Shown here: positions 33,217-42,917 of the stretch, piece by piece | Numbering within the stretch: the first letter of the stretch is position 1 | How the letters are laid out: every line of letters starts with the position of its first letter | Assembly (NCBI GenBank): GCA_947498985.1 | Contig: CANMMF010000001.1 | Location: 463,501-527,500 of the forward strand | Direction: 5' to 3' | Source: an uncultured Paracoccaceae bacterium | Lineage (GTDB): Bacteria; Pseudomonadota; Alphaproteobacteria; Rhodobacterales; Rhodobacteraceae | DNA: 64,000 nucleotides | Position numbers and translations under genes: made by a program | The notes under the pieces: generated by a model | Database searches by the model: none | Told to the model about the DNA's origin: nothing | The model's input: only the letters and a program-made list of their open reading frames with translations

Positions 33217-34548
33217 ATGCCGCTTGAGGACCAGACACCGGAGGACGCAGGGCCGCTGTTTCCCGACCCCACCCCGGCGCCCGCGACACCTGAGCGCTTC
33301 GCGATGTCCCGCCATGTGGAGGTCACCCCCGACTTCCGACCTTTCGATCAGCCCAACGACATGTTCAGCCGCGGCTTCTGGGATCCGCGATTTGCCAACC
33401 GGGTGACGATGAAGTTCTTCCGCTCCTTCGTGAAACCGCAGGAACGGATGCGCGACGAGGAGGGGTTCGGCCAGCAGGATTTCGCGCTGCGCAACGGACC
33501 CTGGGTGGTGACCGAGATGTTTGCCGAGATGCATAAGGCCAAGGGGCGGCGCGACGGGTTTACCGACGATTTCACCCCGCATCTGCCGCCAAGGGTGGAT
33601 CCCGCCGAGATCGGCAGCCCGCAGGAGGCGGCGCGGGGCGTCAGGAAAGTGGCAAAGCTCTACGGCGCGGATCTGGTGGGCATCACCGCCTATGACCCGC
33701 GCTGGACCTACCGGTCGAAATTTTCCGCCCGCACCCAGACAAGCCGTCCGGTGGAGCTGCCCGAGGGGCTGACCTCGGTCATCGTGCTGGGCAAGGCGAT
33801 GGACTATGACATCATCCGCATGTCGCCTTCGGCCACCGCTTCTGCCGGGCCGGCCTCGGGCTATGCCGAAGACGCGATCACCCTGCTGGCGTTGGCGCAA
33901 TATATCCGGTCGCTGGGCTACATCGCGGTCGCCAACCAGAACGACACGACGCTGGCGGTGCCCTATGCAGTGCAGGCGGGTCTGGGGGAATACGGGCGCA
34001 ACGGGCTTTGCATCACGCCGGAATACGGGCCCCGCGTCCGGTTCGGGCGCATCCTGACCAACATGCCGCTGGCCCATGACGCCCCGCAGCGATTTGGCGT
34101 GGAGGAGACCTGCGCGCTTTGCCGTCGCTGCGCCAATAATTGCCCGCCGCAGGCCATCGATCACGGCGTGCCGTCGACCTACAGGTTCAACCGCTCCAAC
34201 ATCAAGGGTGTGCGGAAATGGACCACCGATGGCGAGAAATGCTTCAAGTTCTGGGTCTCGCGCGGCACCGATTGCGCCAATTGCGTGCGCGTCTGCCCCT
34301 ATAACAAGGACCGGCGCAGGCCGCTGTCGCGCCTCGTGCTCTGGATGCTGCGCCAGCCCGCGCTGCGTCGCCTTGCCCTCAGGCTCGATGACCACTTGCG
34401 CCTGCACGACCAGATCAAGCCCTCGGCCTGGTGGAAAGGCCGGGTCGAGACGCTGGACAAGGCCAGGGACAGCCCGCCCGATCCCGATCTCAAGGCACAG
34501 CAGGACCGGCTCAAGGCCATCCGGGACGAAAAGTATGGCACCGGCTGA
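33217..34548 (+). CDS. Reductive dehalogenase-like cobalamin/iron-sulfur protein
   Basis: A 443-residue protein resembling the RdhA family, which removes halogens from organohalides with a corrinoid and two [4Fe-4S] clusters. The first cluster motif is CALCRRCANNCP (about residues 299-310, CxxCxxCxxxCP). The second uses C342 and CANCVRVCP (353-361). Upstream blocks VELPEGLTSVIVLGKAMDYD and GLGEYGRNGLCITPEYGPRV match the B12-dependent domain. There is no twin-arginine signal, so it should be cytoplasmic, like the respiration-independent catabolic enzymes. No fused reductase domain or membrane anchor gene is seen. A GTG 3 bases earlier is an alternative start. Epoxyqueuosine-reductase-like proteins are the main alternative. 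Confidence 0.8.
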   Translation: MPLEDQTPEDAGPLFPDPTPAPATPERFAMSRHVEVTPDFRPFDQPNDMFSRGFWDPRFANRVTMKFFRSFVKPQERMRDEEGFGQQDFALRNGPWVVTEMFAEMHKAKGRRDGFTDDFTPHLPPRVDPAEIGSPQEAARGVRKVAKLYGADLVGITAYDPRWTYRSKFSARTQTSRPVELPEGLTSVIVLGKAMDYDIIRMSPSATASAGPASGYAEDAITLLALAQYIRSLGYIAVANQNDTTLAVPYAVQAGLGEYGRNGLCITPEYGPRVRFGRILTNMPLAHDAPQRFGVEETCALCRRCANNCPPQAIDHGVPSTYRFNRSNIKGVRKWTTDGEKCFKFWVSRGTDCANCVRVCPYNKDRRRPLSRLVLWMLRQPALRRLALRLDDHLRLHDQIKPSAWWKGRVETLDKARDSPPDPDLKAQQDRLKAIRDEKYGTG

Positions 34549-34769
34549 CGCGACCTTCCGCGCCGATCGCGACGGTGTCGCTCTTTGACGTCAGTGTTCT
34601 GACCGCGCCTCAGGTTCTGCGGAAAAGTGGCCCACCGCCGTCAACAGAGTGGTACGCATGTTGCCGCGCCATCCGAGGATGGCGGTCGAGCGGCTGGTGA
34701 ACTTGCTTCCGATCTTCCCGAAACCGGCGCTGTCGCTGCAGGCGCTGAACCAGAGGTAGCCCGCGTGTC
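34549..34769. other. Convergent intergenic region, no gene seen
   Basis: A 221-base stretch between the dehalogenase-like gene and the RidA-family gene. The minus-strand frame runs on through it but has no start or recognisable domain. No clear terminator was found. Confidence 0.45.
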
Positions 34770-35174
34770 TCAGGCATCCGGTCCGAGACAGGCGGTCGCC
34801 TCGATCTCCAGCAGGGCGTCGTCTTCGATCAGACCGGCCACCACCAGCATCGACATCGCCGGGAAGTGACGGCCCAGCACGCGGCGATAGACCTCGCCCA
34901 CTTCGCGCTGCCGGGCGAGATATTCGCGCTTGTCGATGACAAACCAGGTCAGTCGGGTGATGTCCTCGATCTCGCCGCCCGCTTCGCGCACGATGTCGAC
35001 GATGTTGCGCAGCGCCTGCTCCATCTGGCCAATGAAGTCGTGGCTCTGGAACACCTGCTCGGCGGTCCAGCCGATCTGCCCGCCGATATAAAGCGTGCCG
35101 TCGCGCGCCAGCATACCGTTGGCATAGCCCTTGGCAGGGGCCCAGCCCTGAGGTTGGATGGTTTTCGCGGACAT
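34770..35174 (-). CDS. RidA family protein
   Basis: A 134-residue Rid protein: GYANGMLARDGTLYIGGQIG, then FIGQMEQALRNIVDIVREAG and DITRLTWFVIDKREY. At the site of the imine-deaminase arginine it reads FPAMSMLVVAGL, so the arginine is replaced by M. It lies 24 bases downstream of the CoA-ligase gene on the same strand, as is common for Rid proteins in anthranilate/aminobenzoate clusters, where handling of a reactive enamine or imine intermediate would make sense. Activity is unproven because of the missing arginine. Confidence 0.88.
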   Translation of the reverse strand: MSAKTIQPQGWAPAKGYANGMLARDGTLYIGGQIGWTAEQVFQSHDFIGQMEQALRNIVDIVREAGGEIEDITRLTWFVIDKREYLARQREVGEVYRRVLGRHFPAMSMLVVAGLIEDDALLEIEATACLGPDA

Positions 35175-35198
35175 GAGAAACGCTCCGATCTTGCTGCG

Positions 35199-36809
35199 CT
35201 AGTGCTTCAACAGGAAGCGCTGGATTTTCCCGGTCTGCGTCTTTGGCAGAGCCTCTGCAAAGACGACGCGGCGGGGGTATTTGTAAGGGGCGATGCTTGC
35301 CTTGACGTGATCCTGCAAGAGCTTGGCGGTTGCCTCCGACGGCGCGCCATCGGCCAGAACCACATGCGCCTCGACAATCATGCCCCGCGCGTCGTCCGGC
35401 GCACCGATCACCGCGCATTCGGCGACCTGCGGATGCGAAAGTAAGGCCGCCTCGACCTCCGGCCCCGCGATATTGTAGCCCGAGGACAGGATCATGTCGT
35501 CGTTGCGCGCGGCGAAATGCAGATAGCCGTCGGCATCCATGGAAAACGCATCACCGGTGATGTTCCAGCCGTCCAGCACATAGCCCGCCTGCCGATCGTC
35601 AGCGAGATACCGGCAGCCGGTGGGGCCGCGCACGGCCAACCGTCCGACCTCTCCGCGCGGCAGATCCTCGCCGTCTTCACCGATGATCTTCGCCTGATAC
35701 CCGGTGACCGGACGCCCGGTGCAGGCGGGCCGGTGGTCGTCGAAGCGGTTGGAGACAAAGATGTGCAGCATCTCCGTGGCGCCGATCCCGTCGAGCATCG
35801 GCTTGCCGGTCTTGGCCATCCAGTCCTCGTAGACCGGGGCGGGCAGTGTCTCTCCGGCAGAGACGGCGGCGCGCAGGCTCGACAGATCCGCGCCCTCCTC
35901 CATCGCCGCCAGCATCGCACGGTAGGCGGTGGGCGCGGTGAAGCAGACGGTGGCTTTGTACTTCTCGATGATCTCGATCATGTTCGGCGGAGAGGCGGTT
36001 TCCAGAAGCGTCGCGGTGGCGCCGAACCGCAAGGGAAAGATCGCCAGCCCGCCCAGCCCGAAGGTGAAGGCCAGCGGCGGCGAGCCGACAAACACGTCCT
36101 CGGGCACCACGCCCAGCACCTCGCGCGCATAGCCGTCGGCGATGATCAGCAGATCGCGGTGGAAATGCATCGTGGCCTTGGGCGCCCCGGTGGAGCCCGA
36201 CGTGAAGCCCAGCAGCGCCACGTCATCGCGCCCGGTCTCCACCGCGTCAAAGCGCACCGGCTTTTCCAGCGCCAGCCGGTCCAGCTCCGCATCGTGGTTG
36301 GACGTGCCGTCGAACCCGACCACGGTTTTCAGGAACGCGCTGTCCTTGGCGCATCTGGTCATCTCGTCCATCAGCCGCGTGTCGCAGAGCGCGTGGGTGA
36401 CCTCGGCCTTGTCGACAATCGCCGTCAGCTCTCCGGCGCGCAGCATCGGCATGGTGTTGACCACCACCGCGCCCGCCTTGGTCGCGGCCAGCCAGCAGGC
36501 GACCATCGCGGGATTGTTGGCGGACCGGATCAGCACGCGGTTGCCGGGCTTCACCCCCAGATCGCTGACCAGCGCATGGGCCAGCTTGTTGGTCCAGTCG
36601 CTCAGCTCCTTGTAGGTGCGGATCCGGCCGTTGCCGATAAGGGCGGTGTGATCGCCAAAGCCCTGATCGACCATCCTGTCGGTCAGCTCGACCCCGGCAT
36701 TCAGCCGCTCGGGATAATCGAACCCGTCGAGCAGGAAATCCGGCCATTGATCGCGCGGCGGCAGGTTGTCGCGCGCGAAGCTGTCGGTATGAGCGGAAGG
36801 GCCAAGCAT
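35199..36809 (-). CDS. 2-Aminobenzoate (anthranilate)-CoA ligase-like enzyme
   Basis: A 536-residue ANL-superfamily ligase of the benzoate/2-aminobenzoate-CoA ligase group. The P-loop motif is LGFTSGSTGAPKATMHFH. MLDGIGATEMLHIFVSN is the A5 motif, WNITGDAFSMDADGYLHF the A7 motif, and SSGYNIAGPEVE with the final PKTQTGKIQRF supplies the catalytic lysine. The gene neighbours a fused 2-aminobenzoyl-CoA monooxygenase/reductase-type gene and the kynurenine pathway that yields anthranilate. This context makes anthranilate the best substrate guess; benzoate or salicylate cannot be excluded. Confidence 0.88.
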   Translation of the reverse strand: MLGPSAHTDSFARDNLPPRDQWPDFLLDGFDYPERLNAGVELTDRMVDQGFGDHTALIGNGRIRTYKELSDWTNKLAHALVSDLGVKPGNRVLIRSANNPAMVACWLAATKAGAVVVNTMPMLRAGELTAIVDKAEVTHALCDTRLMDEMTRCAKDSAFLKTVVGFDGTSNHDAELDRLALEKPVRFDAVETGRDDVALLGFTSGSTGAPKATMHFHRDLLIIADGYAREVLGVVPEDVFVGSPPLAFTFGLGGLAIFPLRFGATATLLETASPPNMIEIIEKYKATVCFTAPTAYRAMLAAMEEGADLSSLRAAVSAGETLPAPVYEDWMAKTGKPMLDGIGATEMLHIFVSNRFDDHRPACTGRPVTGYQAKIIGEDGEDLPRGEVGRLAVRGPTGCRYLADDRQAGYVLDGWNITGDAFSMDADGYLHFAARNDDMILSSGYNIAGPEVEAALLSHPQVAECAVIGAPDDARGMIVEAHVVLADGAPSEATAKLLQDHVKASIAPYKYPRRVVFAEALPKTQTGKIQRFLLKH

Positions 36810-36812
36810 CGC

Positions 36813-37262
36813 TCAGTCGTTGGCTTCGGGCGGCAGGAAATCGACATCGTGCTCGGCAGAGACCTTCACCACCGCTTCGACATCGGTCATGTCGTGCAGC
36901 TCTTCGAAAAGCTCCCTGAGCTTGCCGGCGGGAGAAACCCAGAAAAGCGCGCGGCAGGGCTTGTCGGACTTGTTGAAATAACCGTGCGGGATGCCACGCG
37001 GCATGCGCACGACGTCGCCCTCGCGGGCCTTGGTCCAGACCCCGTCAAGCTTCAGATCCAGCTCACCCTCCTGCACGAGGATGAATTCGTCCTGCGTCGG
37101 ATGGATATGTACCGGGACAAAATCACCGGGGGCGGAATTGGTCTCGAACGCGAAGGTCGAGTCGCAGATTGCCTTGGGGTAATAGGTCTGGCCGAGGATG
37201 TTCCAGGTTGTTTCCTTATAACCGACGCCGTTTCCGGTGATGCCTTTTTCAAGATCTGCCAT
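36813..37262 (-). CDS. Single-domain cupin protein
   Basis: A 149-residue cupin. Motif 1 is PGDFVPVHIHPTQDEFILVQ (two histidines and a glutamate) and motif 2 is GDVVRMPRGIPHGYFN with the last histidine, so the metal site is complete. ATG 37262 follows AGGAGGATAACCC, a perfect ribosome site. It is 3 bases upstream of the CoA-ligase gene. A role as dioxygenase, isomerase or binding protein in the same pathway is possible; none can be assigned. Confidence 0.85.
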   Translation of the reverse strand: MADLEKGITGNGVGYKETTWNILGQTYYPKAICDSTFAFETNSAPGDFVPVHIHPTQDEFILVQEGELDLKLDGVWTKAREGDVVRMPRGIPHGYFNKSDKPCRALFWVSPAGKLRELFEELHDMTDVEAVVKVSAEHDVDFLPPEAND

Positions 37263-37266
37263 GGGG

Positions 37267-38424
37267 TTATCCTCCTGTGAATGCGCCGAGCGTCTGGCGC
37301 GCGATGATGATTTTCTGAACGTCCGAGGCACCTTCGTAGATGCGCAAGGCACGGATTTCGCGGTAGAGGCTTTCGACCGTCTCGCCCCGACGCACGCCGT
37401 CGCCGCCATGCAACTGCACAGCCCGGTCGATGACCTTCTGCGCCTGGTCGGTGGAAAAGAGCTTGGCCATCGCCGCCTCGCGCGTGACCCGCGGCGCGCC
37501 GGAATCCTTGGCCCAGGCGGCGCGGTAGACCAGCAGCGCGCTGGCATCGACATCAAGCGCCATGTCGGCGATGTGGCCCTGCACCATCTGCAGATCGAAA
37601 AGCGGCGCGCCCTGAACATGGCGGGAGGTGACCCGCGCCAAAGCCTCGTCCAGCGCGCGGCGGGCAAAGCCCAGCGCGGCGGCGGCAACGGTGGCGCGGA
37701 AGACATCGAGCACCGACATGGCGATCCGGAAGCCCGCGCCGCTGTCGCCAAGACGGGCCGTGGCCGGGATACGGCAGCCGTCAAACGAAAGCGTCGCCAG
37801 AGGGTGTGGCGCGATGGTCTCGAGCCGGTCCGTGACGCTTAGTCCGGGTCTACCCGCAGGCACGATGAAGGCCGATAGCCCCTTTGCGCCCGGCGCGTCT
37901 CCGGTGCGCGCGAACACTGTGTATACATCTGCTATACCGCCGTTGGAGATCCAAGTCTTTTCTCCATCGAGCACATAGTCTTCACCGTCTGCGGTCGCCG
38001 TCATCGTCGAGTTGGCCACGTCGGACCCCGATGCCGGTTCGGTCAGCGCAAAGGCAGAGATCGCCTCGCCCCGCCGCACCTTCGGCAGCCATTCCTCCTG
38101 CTGGTCACGTGTGCCGAAAAGCGAGATCGCGCCGGTGCCCAGCCCCTGCATCGCAAAGGCAAAATCCGCGAGCCCGTCATGCCGCGCCAGCGTCTCGCGG
38201 ATGAGGCAGAGCGTGCGCACGTCGAGCGCATCGCCCGACCCCGGCGCCACCGCCGCATGCTCCAGCCAGCCAGCCGCGCCCAGCGCGGCGACGATGTCGC
38301 GGCAGGCCTGATCGGTGTCGGAATGATCCACCGAAAGATCTGCGGCAAACGCCTCCAGCCGGTCGCCAAGGACGCGGTGCCGGTCGTCGAAAAACGGCCA
38401 GGTGAGAAAGGACCGGTCTGCCAT
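37267..38424 (-). CDS. Acyl-CoA dehydrogenase
   Basis: A 385-residue flavoprotein with the usual fold: helical N-domain, middle domain [20 protein letters not shown] and [20 protein letters not shown], and helical C-domain with [20 protein letters not shown] followed by [15 protein letters not shown]. The glutamate in RIYEGAS is at the catalytic-base site of many members. It would oxidise or, run backwards, reduce a ring-derived CoA ester. Its ATG overlaps the enoyl-CoA hydratase stop. Confidence 0.9.
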   Translation of the reverse strand: MADRSFLTWPFFDDRHRVLGDRLEAFAADLSVDHSDTDQACRDIVAALGAAGWLEHAAVAPGSGDALDVRTLCLIRETLARHDGLADFAFAMQGLGTGAISLFGTRDQQEEWLPKVRRGEAISAFALTEPASGSDVANSTMTATADGEDYVLDGEKTWISNGGIADVYTVFARTGDAPGAKGLSAFIVPAGRPGLSVTDRLETIAPHPLATLSFDGCRIPATARLGDSGAGFRIAMSVLDVFRATVAAAALGFARRALDEALARVTSRHVQGAPLFDLQMVQGHIADMALDVDASALLVYRAAWAKDSGAPRVTREAAMAKLFSTDQAQKVIDRAVQLHGGDGVRRGETVESLYREIRALRIYEGASDVQKIIIARQTLGAFTGG

Positions 38425-39224
38425 CAATTGCCCTCGAACACAGGTTTTTCCTTGGCGACGAAGGCCCTGTAGGCGCGTTCGAAATCGCCGGTCTGCATAC
38501 AGATCGCCTGCGCCTGCGCTTCGGCCTCGATGGCCTGCTCGATCGACATCGACCATTCCTGCGCCAGCATCGTCTTGGTCATCATATGGGCAAAATTGGG
38601 CCCCGCCGCGATGCGGCTGGCCAGAGCGCGCGCATCGGTGTCCAGATCGTCAGTGAGCGCAGTGTAGAACCCCCAGGCGTGGCCTTCCTCGGCGCTCATC
38701 GAGCGGCCGGTGTAAAGCAGCTCCGCCGCGCGGCCCTGTCCGATGATCCGCGGCAGGATCGCGCAAGCGCCCATATCGCAGCCCGCCAGCCCCACGCGGG
38801 TGAAGAGAAACGCGCATTTGGCCTCAGGTGTCGCGATCCGCAGGTCCGAGGCCATGGCAATGATCGCGCCCGCGCCGACGCAGATTCCGTCCACCGCGGC
38901 GATCACCGGCTTGCCGCAGTTGACCATCGCCTTGACCAGATCGCCGGTCATGCGCGTGAAGGTCAGCAGGTCCTTCATATCCATCCGGGTGAGCGGGCCG
39001 ATGATGTCATGCACATCGCCGCCAGAGGAAAAGTTGCCGCCATTGGCCGCAAAGATCACCACATCGACATCCTCGGCATAGACAAGATCGCGGAACCAGT
39101 CGCGCAGCTCGGCATAGCTGTCGAAGGTCAGCGGATTCTTGCGGTCCGGACGGTCAAGCTGCACCGTCGCGATACGATCCTCGATCCTGCAATTGAAGTG
39201 TCTGACATCGGTGCGTGTGCTCAT
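38424..39224 (-). CDS. Enoyl-CoA hydratase/isomerase family protein
   Basis: A 266-residue crotonase-fold protein. The oxyanion-hole segments are [19 protein letters not shown] and [39 protein letters not shown] carries the second active-site region, with D in place of a typical glutamate, as in several ring-hydrolase and isomerase members. It lies in a chain of overlapping genes with the MarR regulator upstream and acyl-CoA dehydrogenase downstream. Hydration or C-C cleavage of an alicyclic CoA ester is expected from context. Confidence 0.88.
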   Translation of the reverse strand: MSTRTDVRHFNCRIEDRIATVQLDRPDRKNPLTFDSYAELRDWFRDLVYAEDVDVVIFAANGGNFSSGGDVHDIIGPLTRMDMKDLLTFTRMTGDLVKAMVNCGKPVIAAVDGICVGAGAIIAMASDLRIATPEAKCAFLFTRVGLAGCDMGACAILPRIIGQGRAAELLYTGRSMSAEEGHAWGFYTALTDDLDTDARALASRIAAGPNFAHMMTKTMLAQEWSMSIEQAIEAEAQAQAICMQTGDFERAYRAFVAKEKPVFEGN

Positions 39225-39694
39225 GCGCCGGATCCCCCGTTCATCTGATCAAAGCGCGCGCTGAGCGCAAAGGCTTCTTCGGCGCTGAAATCCTCCAGCA
39301 TTTCGTCGATCCAGCCTTCATGGGCTCTGGCCTGCCGGGCGAATTCCTCGCGCCCTTTCTGCGTCAGGCGCACGCGTGAGGCGCGGCGGTCGCCGGGCAC
39401 CGCGATGCGCACCATCAGGCCGTCCTCCACCAGCCGGTCGACGATGCCGGTGACGTTGCCGTTGGAAACGCGCAGCACCCCCGACAGCTCGCTCATCTTG
39501 AGACCCTGCTCATGCCGCGACAGGGCCGCCATCACGTCGAACCGCGGCAGGGTTGTGTCGAACTCGGTTCGGAGGTTCTCGCGCAGCTGCGTCTCAACCA
39601 CCCGCGAGGCACGCAGCAGGCGCAACCACAGCCGCAGCCGTTCTTTCGACGGTGTGCCGATCTTGGCGTCGGAATCGGAATGAGCCCGGGTCAA
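39221..39694 (-). CDS. MarR family transcriptional regulator
   Basis: A 157-residue winged-helix regulator: [20 protein letters not shown], then the DNA-binding part [20 protein letters not shown] and the wing [20 protein letters not shown]. The start is a TTG at 39694 overlapping the SDR stop (TTGA) with AGGAGGCGAAA directly upstream; the longer frame would lie inside the SDR gene. It sits inside the catabolic operon and is the likely sensor of a CoA-ester intermediate. The inverted repeat at 42779-42809 is its best candidate operator. Confidence 0.88.
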   Translation of the reverse strand: MTRAHSDSDAKIGTPSKERLRLWLRLLRASRVVETQLRENLRTEFDTTLPRFDVMAALSRHEQGLKMSELSGVLRVSNGNVTGIVDRLVEDGLMVRIAVPGDRRASRVRLTQKGREEFARQARAHEGWIDEMLEDFSAEEAFALSARFDQMNGGSGA

Positions 39695-40434
39695 ATTTCG
39701 CCTCCTGACAGGCTGAGCGCATGGCCGTTCACCGACCGCGCCGCGTCCGAACAAAGCCAGAGGGCGGCGCCCGCGACCTCGTCGGTCTGGATGAACCGGC
39801 GTTGCGGATTGACACTGGTCAGCGATGCCGCCGCGTCGTCCCCGCTCATGCCGGTCTTGGCCACGATATTGTCCAGCGAGCGTTGCAGCATGGGGGTTTC
39901 GACAAAGCCCGGGCAGATGGCATTGACGGTGATGCCGGTGCTGGCCAGCTCAAGCGACAAGGCCCGGGTCAATCCGACCACGCCGTGCTTGGCCGCGCAA
40001 TAGCCCGAAACGTAAGGATAGCCCTTGAGCCCCGCGGTGGAGGCGATGGCGATCATCCGGCCCTCGCCTGCCGCTTTCATGTCCGCCAAAGCGGCCTGCC
40101 AGACGTTGAAGACACCCAGCAGGTTCACCGATGTCATCTCGTCCAGATCGGCGGCGGTCATCTTTGCAAAGGGTTTCGAACTGGCGGCACCCGCGTTGGC
40201 AATGACCACCGTCACCGGCCCCTGTGCGGCGCGCGCGGCTTCGAACGCGCTGGCCACGGCCTCGGTCGAGGTGACGTCGCAGATCTGGTAAGGCAGGTTC
40301 TGGTCCCTGAGCGGCGCGTCGCGGCGGCCCATGATGGTGACGCTGGCGCCTGCCCGTGCAAAGGCCTGCGCGGTCTCGGCCCCCACGCCGGAGCCGCCGC
40401 CGGTCACCACCACATGTGCCTTGTCGAGCTTCAT
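39691..40434 (-). CDS. Short-chain dehydrogenase/reductase
   Basis: A 247-residue classical SDR. The cofactor motif is [20 protein letters not shown] (TGxxxGxG), with NAGAA, the catalytic serine in [12 protein letters not shown], and the YCAAKHG pair (Y and K). [16 protein letters not shown] follows. It resembles 3-hydroxyacyl-CoA dehydrogenases of aromatic CoA pathways. It is translationally coupled to the fused oxygenase gene upstream (ATGA overlap) and to the MarR gene downstream. Probable role: oxidation of a hydroxy-cyclohexene or hydroxyacyl-CoA intermediate. Confidence 0.9.
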   Translation of the reverse strand: MKLDKAHVVVTGGGSGVGAETAQAFARAGASVTIMGRRDAPLRDQNLPYQICDVTSTEAVASAFEAARAAQGPVTVVIANAGAASSKPFAKMTAADLDEMTSVNLLGVFNVWQAALADMKAAGEGRMIAIASTAGLKGYPYVSGYCAAKHGVVGLTRALSLELASTGITVNAICPGFVETPMLQRSLDNIVAKTGMSGDDAAASLTSVNPQRRFIQTDEVAGAALWLCSDAARSVNGHALSLSGGEI

Positions 40435-42722
40435 ACCCGCGTCATCTCCGCCTCGCGATCCGCCAGCCGCCAGGCCTGATCCCGGCCTGCCTCGTAGGGC
40501 AGCGGCCAGGTCTCGTGCCGGTCGCCCAGCGCGGTGGCGGTGTGCAGCGTCCAGTAGGGATCGGCCAGATGCGGGCGGGCCAGACAGACCAGATCGGCGC
40601 GCCCGGCCATCAGGATCGAGTTCACGTGGTCCGCCTCGTAGATATTGCCGACCGCCATCGTCCGGATGCCGTTTTCGTTGCGGATCCGGTCCGAAAACGG
40701 TGTCTGGAACATGCGGCCATAGACCGGCTGCGCCTCGGTCGAGGTCTGCCCGGCGGATACGTCGATGATATCGGCACCGGCGGCTTCGAACATCGCGGCA
40801 ATCTCCACCGCCTCTTCGGGGGTCACACCATCGTCGCCCGCCCAGTCGCTGGCCGAGATCCGCACCGCCATCGGCTTGTCCTCCGGCCAGACCGCGCGCA
40901 TCGCGGCAAAGACCTCCAGCGGATAGCGCATGCGGTTCGCAAGGCTGCCGCCATAGGCATCGTCGCGGGTGTTGGACAATGGCGAGATGAAGGACGAGAT
41001 CAGATAGCCATGCGCCGCGTGCAATTCGATCATGTCGAAGCCCGCGCGCTTTGCCATCTCTGCGGCGGCCACAAACTGAGCCGTCACGCGGTCCATATCG
41101 GCGCGGTCCATCGCCTTCGGTGTCGCGTTCCCATCCGACCAGGGAATGGCCGAGGCGGAGATCAGCGGCCAGTTGCCGGATGTCAGCGGCGTGTCCATAC
41201 CTTCCCATCCCAGATTGGTGGAGCCCTTGCGCCCGGAATGGCCGATCTGGCAGCAGATCCTTGCCTCCGTCTCATCATGCACAAACCGGGTGAGCCGCGC
41301 CCATTCGGCCTCGTGTTCGGGCGCGTAAAGCCCCGGGCAGCCCGGCGTGATGCGGCCTTCGGGCGAGACGCAGGTCATCTCCGTGTAGACAAGCCCGGCG
41401 CCGCCCTTGGCGCGCTCGCCGTAATGGATGAGATGCCAGTCGGTCGGGCAGCCGTCGACGGCCTTGTACTGCGCCATCGGCGACACCACGATGCGGTTTT
41501 TGAGCGTCATGCCGCGCAGCTGGAAGGGTGCAAACATCGGCGCGCGCACCGGGCCGTTGGACCCCCCTCCGGCCTGTTCCATGAACCACGCTTCGGCCGA
41601 TTGCAGCCATTCCGGGTCGCGTTCGCGCAGGTTCTCGTGGCTGATGCGCTGCGAACGCGTAAGCATCGAGTAATTCAGCTGCACCGGGTCGAGATCGAGA
41701 TAGCGTTCCACATCCTCGAACCATTCCAGCGAGTTGCGCGCCGCCGATTGCAGGCGCAGAACCTCGAGGCGGCGCTTGTCCTCGTAGTTCCGGAACGCGG
41801 TTTCGAGGTCTGGCCCGGCGACCACCTCATCGGCCAGCGCGATGGCGCTTTCCATCGCAAGCTTGCTGCCCGACCCGATGGAGAAATGCGCGGTTGCCGC
41901 CGCATCGCCCAGCAGCACCACGTTCTTGTGGCTCCACCGCTTGCAGAGCACGCGCGGGAAACGGATCCAGGCGGAGCCGCGAATATGGTTGGCGTTGGTC
42001 ATCAGCTTGTGACCACCCAGATGATCCCTGAAGACCTCTTCGCAGACCGCGATTGTCTCCGCCTGGCTCATCTCGCCAAAGCCGAAATTGTCAAAGGTCC
42101 GCTGGCTGCATTCCACGATGAATGTCGCGGTGTCGTCGTCGAACTGGTAGGCATGCACCCAGAGCCAGCCCTTGTCGGTCTTCTCGAAGATAAAGGTGAA
42201 GGCGTCGTCGAATTTCTGATGAGTGCCGAGCCAGACGAACTGGCACTTGCGCAGGTCGATATCGGGCTCGAACGCGTCTTCGAACTCCATCCGGGTTCTC
42301 GAGTTCAGACCGTCACTGGCAACCACCAGATCGTAATCGTGCATGTGGTCGGAGGCGGCACCAACCTCTGTCTCGAAGCGCAGATCGACCCCCAGCTCGC
42401 GGGCGCGCGCCTGCAGGATCAGCAGCAGCTTCATCCGTCCGATACCGCAGAACCCATGGCCGCTCGAGACCAGTTTCTGACCTTTGTAATGCAGCGCGAT
42501 ATCGTCCCAATAGGCAAAGCTGGCGCGGATCTCCTGCGCGCTGACCGGATCGTTGGCCGCGAGGTTGTCGAGAGTTTCGTCGGACAGAACGACACCCCAG
42601 CCAAAGGTGTCATCGGGCCTGTTGCGCTCGAGAACGACGACCTCTGCGCCGGGGTCGCGCAGCTTCATCGAGATGGCGAAGTAGAGACCGGCGGGTCCGC
42701 CGCCGAGACAGGCTATGCGCAT
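40431..42722 (-). CDS. Fused FAD monooxygenase/old-yellow-enzyme: 2-aminobenzoyl-CoA monooxygenase/reductase or salicylyl-CoA 5-hydroxylase type
   Basis: A 763-residue fusion. Residues 1 to about 385 are a class A flavin monooxygenase: [20 protein letters not shown], then the DG-type [17 protein letters not shown], then [20 protein letters not shown]. Residues about 395-763 are an old-yellow-enzyme barrel: [20 protein letters not shown], then [20 protein letters not shown] and [20 protein letters not shown]. This architecture is that of 2-aminobenzoyl-CoA monooxygenase/reductase, which hydroxylates and then reduces the ring, and of proteins annotated salicylyl-CoA 5-hydroxylase. The anthranilate context favours the first reading; the gentisate dioxygenase favours the second. 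It diverges from kynB. Confidence 0.92.
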   Translation of the reverse strand: MRIACLGGGPAGLYFAISMKLRDPGAEVVVLERNRPDDTFGWGVVLSDETLDNLAANDPVSAQEIRASFAYWDDIALHYKGQKLVSSGHGFCGIGRMKLLLILQARARELGVDLRFETEVGAASDHMHDYDLVVASDGLNSRTRMEFEDAFEPDIDLRKCQFVWLGTHQKFDDAFTFIFEKTDKGWLWVHAYQFDDDTATFIVECSQRTFDNFGFGEMSQAETIAVCEEVFRDHLGGHKLMTNANHIRGSAWIRFPRVLCKRWSHKNVVLLGDAAATAHFSIGSGSKLAMESAIALADEVVAGPDLETAFRNYEDKRRLEVLRLQSAARNSLEWFEDVERYLDLDPVQLNYSMLTRSQRISHENLRERDPEWLQSAEAWFMEQAGGGSNGPVRAPMFAPFQLRGMTLKNRIVVSPMAQYKAVDGCPTDWHLIHYGERAKGGAGLVYTEMTCVSPEGRITPGCPGLYAPEHEAEWARLTRFVHDETEARICCQIGHSGRKGSTNLGWEGMDTPLTSGNWPLISASAIPWSDGNATPKAMDRADMDRVTAQFVAAAEMAKRAGFDMIELHAAHGYLISSFISPLSNTRDDAYGGSLANRMRYPLEVFAAMRAVWPEDKPMAVRISASDWAGDDGVTPEEAVEIAAMFEAAGADIIDVSAGQTSTEAQPVYGRMFQTPFSDRIRNENGIRTMAVGNIYEADHVNSILMAGRADLVCLARPHLADPYWTLHTATALGDRHETWPLPYEAGRDQAWRLADREAEMTRV

Positions 42723-42778
42723 CGGTATGCCCTGACTTTGGTTGGACTGCCGGAAAAACCTACGCCCAACGGATAGTC

Positions 42779-42809
42779 ATTTCAAGCATAAATATTTTGA
42801 GCTTGAAAT
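42779..42809. promoter_or_regulatory. Inverted repeat operator, probable MarR site
   Basis: ATTTCAAGC (42779-42787) and GCTTGAAAT (42801-42809) are perfect 9-base arms 13 bases apart, so their centres are about 22 bases (two helical turns) apart. They lie in an AT-rich part of the divergent region between the fused oxygenase gene and kynB. This is a likely regulator site controlling both directions; the MarR protein at 39221-39694 is the best candidate. Confidence 0.72.
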
Positions 42810-42917
42810 ATAAATAGAGTAGGGATGACCCGGAAGGCCGCGACGGGTGATCAAGCCGGGCTAGCTTTGAACATAGCGCGCTTGCCCGGGCCGGGCAGCA
42901 CAAAAGGAGACCAGATC

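Noticed and set aside
34591-34769. Possible mobile-element remnant downstream of the RidA-family gene
   Set aside because: The minus-strand frame runs on past the RidA gene in a different register, but no transposase motif, terminal repeat or target duplication was seen.
40356-42776. 806-residue open frame on the plus strand
   Set aside because: Antisense of the fused monooxygenase/old-yellow-enzyme gene, which has unmistakable motifs on the other strand.
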